A DNA stretch of 64,000 nucleotides from Phaeosaccion multiseriatum (lineage: Eukaryota > Ochrophyta, other classes), in assembly GCA_965112735.1 (NCBI GenBank), contig OZ218957.1, positions 1,860,001 through 1,924,000 of the forward strand, given 5' to 3'. Below, one piece after another: positions 56,201 through 64,000 of this stretch. Position 1 is the stretch's first letter, and each line of letters starts with the position of its first letter. The position numbers and the translations under genes were made by a program. Under the pieces are notes generated by a model. The model was not told where the DNA came from and did not search any database. It saw only the letters and a program-made list of their open reading frames with translations.

Positions 56201-59200
56201 GGCACGGCGCTCAGTAGCATGCCGCCCGTACGAGGTGTCATCCACGCTGCTGGTGTGCTCGACGATCGCTTGCTGGTGGACCAGACGCCCGAGAGTATCG
56301 AAGAGGTCTTCAAGCCGAAGGTGGAGGGCGCTTGGAATCTGCACGAGCTGTCGCTGCAGATGGCCTGGCCCTTGGACTTCTTTGTGTCCTACACATCCAT
56401 GGCAGGTGTGTTAGGCAATGCAGGCCAGGCCAACTATGCTGCAGCCAACGCTGCTGTGGACGGGCTGATGCAGCATCGTCGGCGTCTCGGTCACTCCAGC
56501 TCTGTGGCCCTCCAGTGGGGGCCGTGGGGCGAAGCTGGCATGGCCGCTCGGTCCGAAGTTGCCATGGCCAGTCTGGAGATGGCCGGCGTTGGGCTCATCA
56601 GTAAGGCATTGGGTATGGCGGCGCTTGATGCCGGCGTGTCAGCTCCATCTGCGGCATCGCGCGAGCTCTTGGTTCTGCCTGGCATGGACTGGCCCGCCTT
56701 CTCTGAGGCTGCTGGCAACCCCGGGATGCTCGATGCTCTCGTTAGAGAGGCTTCGATGATGGGACCGCAGAACAAGGCTAGCAACAGCGTGACTACCGAG
56801 GTTAAGCGCGACCTACTCGAGCTTTCGGAGGGAGAGCGAAAGCCCATGCTGCAGGCTTTAATCATGGAGATGGCAAAAGCATGCATTGGGGAAGCAGGCA
56901 TCGAGCTCGACGCTTTGAGGCCTTTGATGGAGGCTGGGCTGGACTCCATGTCTACGGTGGAGCTTCGGAGTCGACTCCAAGCTCGCTTCGGCGTGCCGGT
57001 CCCCAACGATGTGCTCTTCAGTCACCCCTCAGTGGCAGCGCTGACTGAGTGGCTCGAGGGCTTGGTGATGGGAGCTGAGGAGGGTGAAGAAGAGAGGAAT
57101 GCTGAACCGGCTGGAGGTAGCATGACTGCCCCCCTGGCTGTTGTGGGCATGGCGTGCCGCTTTCCGGGGGGCTCGAACAGTCCAGAGGCCTTCTGGTCAA
57201 TGCTGCGCGCAGGTACTGACTGCATTCAGACTGCCCCTCTGAGCCGGTGGGCGGGAAAAGAGGGGAGCGAAGATTGGCAAGGCAGCTTCATTGCTGACGT
57301 GGAAATGTTTGACCCTGCCGTATTCGGCATCTCGTTTGCCGAAGCGGCTGCGATGGATCCGCACCAGCGAGTGATGCTGGAGGTTGGATACGAGGCATTG
57401 GTCAACGCGGGGTGCGACAAAGCAAGCTTGGCGGGCAGTCGGGCAGGCGTCTTCATCGGCATGATGAGCCTCGGCGACTGGGGCTACCAGGGCAAGGATG
57501 TAGGGGCTGGAGTATACCGCACTATGGGTCGCATCCAATGTGGCGTTGCCAATCGGCTCTCGTACGTGCTGGGGCTGCAGGGCCCGTCCATGACCACTGA
57601 CACGGCGTGCTCGTCATCGCTGGTGGCCTTGGAAAACGCTTGCAGCAGCTTACGCATGGGCAAGTGCGATTCCGCTGTCGTCGGGGGCGTCAATTGCTTG
57701 CTCGGGCCAGTAGCCTTTGAGGACATTCAGGGCAGCGGCTTCCTGTCGCCGGACTGGTAAGTGCTTCCATTTTGTACCTCCTCCTCCGTCTCGTCCGACG
57801 TTACTTGCGCCGCCGACTAAAACTCCCCTCACGCTTCCCATGCCCTTCTCAGGCGCTGCAAGACGTTCGACGCGTCGGCAAACGGATACGTGCGTGGTGA
57901 AGGATGCGGTGCCGTTGTGCTGAAACTTTTGGATGACGCCCTCGCTGCCGGAGACACGGTCCTCGCTGTGATTGAGGGCTGTGCCGTGAACCACAACGGA
58001 ACCAGTGCCCGCCTCACGGCCCCCAGCCCCGCCGCCCAGCAGAGACTCATCGAGGCGACGCTGCGTGAGGCCGGTCGAGAGGGCTCCGAGGTACGCATCG
58101 TGGAGGCACACGGCACGGGCACATCTCTCGGCGACCCAATCGAGATGAGTGCTCTCAGGGCCACGTACGGAAAGAACCGTGACGAGTCTTTCCCGCTGGT
58201 AGTGGGTGCGGTCAAGACCAACATTGGCCATCTGGAGGGTGCGGCGGGCATTGCCGGGCTCATCAAGGCCGTCTTGATGCTGCAGCACCGCGCCGTGCCC
58301 GCCAACCTTCACCTCGAGAGCGTCAACCCGGAGCTGGACATGGACGGCTTCCCCGTGCAGCTCCCGTCGGTGATGGTGCAGCTGGAGGACGAGGGAGATA
58401 TGTTGGTGGGGGTGAGCTCATTCGGGGCGGGAGGAACGAATGCACACGTGCTGCTGAGGAGCCATGGGGAGAAGAGTGACTCCGTACTGACGGCTGGTAT
58501 GAAAAGCGATGGGGGGCCCGTCGTCAAGGAGGAGGCGCTCTTCCCGAATCGTGTGGCCTTCCCGTGGTACAAGAGCGATTATCACGCTTTATTTCCGAGT
58601 GGAGGGGTGCGAGATGAGAAGGGCGGGGTGCTGCTGTCCTGCCCATTCTCTCCAAGGCTCAAGGGCCTGCTGCAGGAGCACGCAGTGGGGGGGGTGGTGC
58701 TCATGCCCGGCATGGGCTACATTGAGCTGGCCCTGGCCACGCTGCTGAGGGGCGAGGCCTTCCCCGCAGATGGCCAGGTGCGCATGAAGGGCCTCGTCTT
58801 CACGGCCCCGCTAGAGGTGGCAGGCGTCTGTGTACCTGGCGTGGAGCGGATGGTGGATGGGTCCACGACGGTGGCATGCTCGGAGGTGAACGTGTTCCTC
58901 TCTGCCCACGGTAAGACGCGGATCACGGGCGGCTCCCGCGGCAAGGCAGGTGAGGCTGTGGCCAGGGCGGCGTCAGTGGTGCTGGAGGCAAGAGAGGCTA
59001 CTGCAATGATGGACGTGAGGAGCATCCAGGAGGCAGTGGGGCAGCGAGACGTGTCGGGTGAGCTGTACGCCACGTTCGCCAAGGCCGGCTTCAACTACGG
59101 CCCCCGCTTCAGGCGGACAGAGCGCTTGTACGCTGCCGAGGGACAGGCTCTGTCCGTATCGACAGCGCAGGACCCCAGCCTGTGCTCTGAGTGGGAGGTG

Positions 59201-62200
59201 CGTGGATTCTACCTCCACCCCGCCGTCCTGGACAGTGCCGCACACACCATGCTTGCGCTTCTACCTTCTGATCTAACCAAGGGTGGTACGTTCTTGCCAG
59301 CTGGATGCAATGACGTGGTTGCGAAGGGCGCCATCAGAGGAGACAAGGTGTGGGTGCATACCGTGCTCACCGAGATCAGCGACAAGCGCGACAGCGTCAA
59401 CTTTGACATTGTCATTGCCGACTTTGACAGCCAGTACGTGCTCGTGACCATGAAGGGCGTCAAGCTGCAGAGGGCCAAGGGCTTTACGCTCCTGAACCCT
59501 CTTCGTCGAGCCTTATACTATCTGGAGTGGCAGCCAGACAAGGCTCTGGCTCTGGCAACCACCACGGGGAAGGATGGTGTGGAGAAGGAGACGTGGCTGG
59601 CTTTGGTAGATAGAGTAAGTGCAGCTACAGCGTTGGTGAAGCGTATTGAGCAATCAGTGCCCGAGCACGTTACGCTGCGTGTGCAGGAGCGTGCCTATGA
59701 CCAAGATGTGGTGAGGGCCTTGGAGAGGGGCGAGTGGTCGCGAGTGCTGTACGTGATCGGCGGTGGGAGAGAGGAGGGACAGACGGCAAGGTCATCAGCC
59801 AGCGCCGCTCAGCAGGAAGCACAGAAGCTGCTGGCGGTAACGCAGCAGCTGGCCAAGAGACTAATCCCCTTGATGGTGCTACTACACGACACGCTGAGCG
59901 GGGGGGGCGAGGGATGGGCACACATGCTGGTCTTTGGCATGATTCGCTCCGTTCGTATCGAGCGGCCAGAGATGCAGATCATGGTCGTGGAAGCGGATGT
60001 GGAGGACATGAGCTTGGTGTTGTGTCTTCCCCTCCAGAGTCAGGACGTGCGTGTGCAAGGAGGAGAGTGCGAGACGCCTCAGCTGACTCGCTCCTCGGTA
60101 GTCAGCCTTCCCTTCTCCTTCGATCTCATGGCGAGGGGAAGCATCGAAGGAGGCTTGAAGCGCAGAGACGTACTCCCTTCCGAGAGAGACACTGCCTTGC
60201 AGGACGGGGAGATTGAAATTTGTGTCAAGGCGGTGGGGCTCAACTTCAGAGACGTGCTGAACGTGCTCGACCTGTACCCTGGCGACCCTGGACAGCCTGG
60301 CATCGAGCTATCGGGGGTGGTCACTCGAGCATCGCGAAACTCGCGCTTTCAAGTGGGAGACAAGGTCTACGGGTTTCCGGACAAGGGCTGCTTCTGCTCC
60401 CACGTAACGACAAGTGACGTGTGTCTGGCCAACATGCCTTCCAACAGGACGTTCGATGACATGGCAGCGCTGCCCATCGCGTGGCTCACAGTGGTGCACG
60501 CCTTTGAGCAACTCGCTGGCTTGAAGCGTGGTGAGAAGGTGCTCATCCATGCCGCGTCAGGTGGAGTGGGTCTGGTGGCCGTGCAGATTGCTCAGCGCAT
60601 CGGAGCGGAGATCTACGCCACTGCTGGATCCGAGGAGAAGCACGCCTACTTGCGAGGCCTGGGCGTGAAGAACATTGCGTCGTCGCGAGATGCGGAGGCC
60701 TTCAAGGCTTCCATGGGAGCTGCAAAGGTGGATGTGGTGCTCAATTGCCTGTCCGACAACTTCATCCCTTACTCTCTGGAGCTGCTGACGAAGAACGGGC
60801 GCTTCATGGAGATCGGCAAGCGAGGCGTGTGGACCAGGGAGGCGATGAAGGCTGCCAGGCCCGACGTGCTGTACGAGCTGATTGCGCTGGACTCCATGAT
60901 AGCAGACGACTTCAAGGCCGAGAAGCAGGGCTGGGCGTTCGCTGGGCTGGAGCAGCTGACAGCGGACAGTGAGGCGGGCAGGGCTGAGGCGCTACCAGTG
61001 AAGGCGTTCGACTTGAGGGATGAGCTTGCGGAGGCAATGAACTTCCTCAGAACTGCGAAGCATATAGGGAAGGTTGTGCTCAGTAGCCCTGAGTGTGGCA
61101 TTCCCGTCGTGCGAGATGGGACTTACGTTATCAGCGGTGGGCTGGGGGCACTGGGGCTGGCGACTGCGAAGCATTTGGCTGATAAAGGAGCTCGTCATCT
61201 TGTACTGCTCTCGCGAGGGGGAAGGGTCAAGGCGGACTCCCAGGCGCTGTGGGAGGAGCTTCTCACCGTGCCCGGCGGGGTGAGCACCAGGGCTGTATCG
61301 TGCGACGTGTCTAGCGCGCAGTCGCTTGAGAAGGCCCTAGGCACGGCGCTCAGCAGCATGCCGCCCGTGCGAGGTGTCATCCATGCTGCTGGCGTGCTCG
61401 ACGATCGCTTGCTGGTGGACCAGACGCCCGAGAGTATCGACGAGGTCTTCAAGCCGAAGGTGGAGGGCGCTTGGAATCTGCACGAGCTGTCGCTGCAGAT
61501 GGCCTGGCCCTTGGACTTCTTTGTGTCCTACACATCCATGGCAGGTGTGTTAGGCAATGCAGGCCAGGCCAACTATGCTGCAGCCAACGCTGCTGTGGAC
61601 GGGCTGATGCAGCATCGTCGGCGTCTCGGTCACTCCAGCTCTGTGGCCCTGCAGTGGGGGCCGTGGGGCGAAGCTGGCATGGCCGCTCGGTCCGAAGTTG
61701 CCATGGCCAGTCTGGAGATGGCCGGCGTTGGGCTCATCAGTAAGGCATTGGGTATGGCGGCGCTTGATGCTGGCGTGTCAGCCCCATCTGCGGTATCGCG
61801 CGAGCTCTTGGTCCTGCCTGGCATGGACTGGCCCGCCTTTTCTCAGGCTGCTGGCAACCCGGGGATGCTTGATGCTCCTGTTAGAGAAGCTTCAATGGTT
61901 GGATCGCAGAACAAGGCTAGCAACAGTGTGACTACCGAGGTTAAGCGCGACCTACTGGAGCTTTCGGAGGAAGAGCGAAAGCCCATGCTGCAGGCTTTAA
62001 TCATGGAGATGGCAAAAGCATGCATTGGGGAAGCAGGCATCGAGCTCGACGCTTTGAGGCCTTTGATGGAGGCTGGGCTGGACTCCATGTCTACGGTGGA
62101 GCTTCGGAGTCGACTCCAAGCTCGCTTCGGCGTGTCCGTCCCCAACGACGTGCTTTTCAGTCACCCCTCAATCGTAGCACTGTCTACCTGGCTGGAAGCC

Positions 62201-64000
62201 TTGGTGATGGGATCTGAGGAGGATGATGAGGGTGAGAGTGAGTCGATTGGATACCAGAGGGGCGACATGAAGGCATCGTTAGCGGTGGTGGGCATGGCCT
62301 GCCGCTTGCCAGGTGGTTCGAACAGCCCAGAGGAGTTTTGGGCCATGCTTAGCAATGGCAAGGACTGTGTCCAGCCTGCTCCGCTCGACCGCTGGGCGAG
62401 CAAGGAGGAGGATGAGCAGCAGTGGCAAGGAAGCTTCATCGACGGCGTGGAAATGTTCGATCCATCTGTGTTCGGCATATCCAGCCCTGAGGCTTCTGCC
62501 ATGGACCCACACCAGCGGGTGATGCTGGAGGTGGGACTGGAGGCGCTTGTGACTGCGGGCTATACCAAGCAAAGCCTGAGTGGCAGTCAGACCGGAGTGT
62601 TCGTGGGCATGAGCGGCAGTGACTGGGGATCCCTCGGGGAAGGCTCATCCTCGACAGGCGCGTATAGCACCATGGGCGCAGCCGGGGCAAGCGTGTCCAA
62701 TCGTCTGTCGTACACGCTCGGACTGCAGGGCCCGTCCATGACCACTGACACGGCGTGCTCGTCCTCTCTGGTGGCCCTGGACAGCGCTTGCAGCAGCTTA
62801 CGCATGGGCAAGTGCGACGCAGCCGTGGTGGGCGGAGTGAATCTGTTGCTGGGCACGCAGAGCTTCGAAAGGCTGAAGGGAAGTGGTTTCTTATCGCCCG
62901 ACGGGTACGTGCGCTTATGTGTGGAGTGCTTTCATTCCTGTTTGTGTTCACCCCTCTTCTCCCTTTGGCCATCGCCTCTCTGGCAAATCGCACAGTGAGA
63001 ACGACTTGAGTGCCTTACCAAGTCAACTTATCTCACCCCATCCCACAATTCCCATGCCCTTCTCAGGCGCTGCAAGACGTTCGACGCGTCGGCAAACGGA
63101 TACGTGCGTGGTGAAGGATGCGGTGCCGTTGTGCTGAAACTTTTGGATGACGCCCTCGCTGCCGGAGACACGGTCCTCGCTGTGATTGAGGGCTGTGCCG
63201 TGAACCACAACGGAACCAGTGCCCGCCTCACGGCCCCCAGCCCCGCCGCCCAGCAGAGACTCATCGAGGCGACGCTGCGTGAGGCCGGTCGAGAGGGCTC
63301 CGAGGTACGCATCGTGGAGGCACACGGCACGGGCACATCTCTCGGCGACCCAATCGAGATGAGTGCTCTCAGGGCCACGTACGGAAAGAACCGTGACGAG
63401 TCTTTCCCGCTGGTAGTGGGTGCGGTCAAGACCAACATTGGCCATCTGGAGGGTGCGGCGGGCATTGCCGGGCTCATCAAGGCCGTCTTGATGCTGCAGC
63501 ACCGCGCCGTGCCCGCCAACCTTCACCTCGAGAGCGTCAACCCGGAGCTGGACATGGACGGCTTCCCCGTGCAGCTCCCGTCGGTGATGGTGCAGCTGGA
63601 GGACGAGGGAGATATGTTGGTGGGGGTGAGCTCATTCGGGGCGGGAGGAACGAATGCACACGTGCTGCTGAGGAGCCATGGGGAGAAGAGTGAGGGTGCG
63701 CCAGGCCCTAATCCGGTGCAAGCAGAGACTCCAGTGGCGTTCTTGTTCACTGGGCAGGGTTCGCAGTACGTGGGCATGGGCAGGGAGCTGTACGAGAAGG
63801 AGGGCGTGTTCCGCGAGTGCATACAGCGGTGCAGCGGACTTCTCATGGAGCGGGCCTGGCTGGACAAGTCTGTGGTGGAGCTCATGTACCCTACCGCCGC
63901 TCAGGACGGGAAGGAGGAGCAGGAGAAGACTGCACAAGCGCTGCTGAAGGAGACACGCTACTGCCAGCCGTGCCTGTTTGTGCTGGAGTATGCCCTGTGT
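47256..64000 (+). CDS. Modular type I polyketide synthase (3' end outside window)
   Basis: Exons: 47256-47587, 47930-48060, 48148-48222, 48379-48726, 49238-49747, 50278-51400, 51548-52325, 52481-57756, 57853-62904, 63067->64000; all phases agree, at least 4,853 codons. Domains by approximate residue: KS1 72-485 (Ser233 replaces Cys: INTASSSSLVA), ACP1 536-605 (Ser568), KS2 633-1054 (Cys791), AT 1077-1405 (GHSLGE Ser1183; HAFHS, malonyl-type), DH 1446-1739 (His1463, Asp1647), ER 1929-2249 (HAASGGVGLVAVQ), KR 2259-2505 (GGLGALG, LDD, Tyr2418), ACP2 2549-2626 (Ser2588), KS3 2646-3060 (Cys2809), no AT, DH 3113-3407 (His3134), ER 3610-3930, KR 3943-4190, ACP3 4233-4310 (Ser4269), KS4 4330-4746 (Cys4493), AT from 4763 (cut by the window). 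The ATG at 47256 has A at -3. Complete DH-ER-KR sets predict a saturated chain. No thioesterase is seen yet. Confidence 0.93.
48855..49125 (+). repeat. GA-rich intronic tract
   Basis: GAGAGGGA/GGGAATGAGA repeats in PKS intron 4 (48727-49237). Confidence 0.8.
49786..50150 (+). repeat. (CACT)n tract in PKS intron 5
   Basis: CACT arrays at 49786-49830 and 49958-50150, separated by about 125 bases of non-repetitive sequence with a C run. It is the same motif as in MCM4 and RPC2 introns. Confidence 0.9.
54977..57050 (+). repeat. ER-KR-ACP module block, copy A
   Basis: Aligns without gaps to 60116-62189 at a constant offset of 5,139 bases, with only scattered single-base differences. It covers ER, KR and ACP of PKS module 2. 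Confidence 0.9.
57835..58479 (+). repeat. KS C-terminal block, copy A
   Basis: Reads as identical to 63049-63693 (offset 5,214), starting in the last ~18 bases of the intron and ending exactly at the KS boundary. After it, copy A goes to DH and copy B to AT. Confidence 0.9.
60116..62189 (+). repeat. ER-KR-ACP module block, copy B
   Basis: Partner of 54977-57050, in PKS module 3. Confidence 0.9.
63049..63693 (+). repeat. KS C-terminal block, copy B
   Basis: Partner of 57835-58479, in KS4; followed by an acyltransferase domain. Confidence 0.9.

Noticed and set aside
47256-64000. Several separate PKS genes instead of one
   Set aside because: All nine introns preserve phase and fall within KS or AT domains, so the domains on either side must be joined. 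No stop codon or promoter-like gap separates modules.

Overview
The window is GC-rich nuclear DNA from an intron-dense eukaryote, most likely a microalga. Every multi-exon gene can be spliced with GT-AG introns that keep phase. Many introns are almost pure microsatellite or minisatellite. The F-box/ankyrin family with repeated CPWD-VC-WLR units is typical of stramenopile and haptophyte algae and of some large viruses. A giant type I polyketide synthase also fits a protist alga. I cannot fix the lineage from sequence alone.

Layout. 173-8485 (+): 3' part of a Patched/NPC1-like sterol-sensing transporter with a very long low-complexity C-terminal tail. 8819-9829 (-): F-box/ankyrin gene 1. 10388-23726 (+): RNA polymerase III second-largest subunit (RPC2/POLR3B), 28 exons. 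23982-25052 (-): F-box/ankyrin gene 2. 25330-25785 (-): broken retroelement fragment. 25930-26943 (+): F-box/ankyrin gene 3, a close copy of gene 1 including 3' flank. 27770-28283 (+): decayed, intron-containing copy of the 3' end of RPC2. 28416-30843 (-): aldo/keto reductase. 31026-40733 (+): replicative helicase subunit MCM4, 16 exons, head-to-head with the reductase. 41650-42040: degenerate ~105-bp tandem repeat. 42471-43745 (-): family 2 glycosyltransferase with an N-terminal anchor. 44310-45869 (+): decayed 3'-5' exonuclease gene. 45861-46639: foldback-like repeat element. 47256 to the window end (+): modular polyketide synthase, at least 4,853 codons in 10 exons, running off the edge.

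The housekeeping genes (RPC2, MCM4) are well preserved. The material around them is dynamic: a triplicated ankyrin family, a retroelement scrap, a partial RPC2 duplicate and a decayed nuclease. The polyketide synthase is the most notable locus. It reads KS-ACP | KS-AT-DH-ER-KR-ACP | KS-DH-ER-KR-ACP | KS-AT... The first ketosynthase has serine instead of the catalytic cysteine. The third module has no acyltransferase. The modules have been homogenised very recently: a 645-bp block reads as identical, and a 2-kb ER-KR-ACP block is nearly identical and collinear. DH, ER and KR in both complete modules look intact, so the expected product is a highly reduced, fatty-acyl-like chain (inference).
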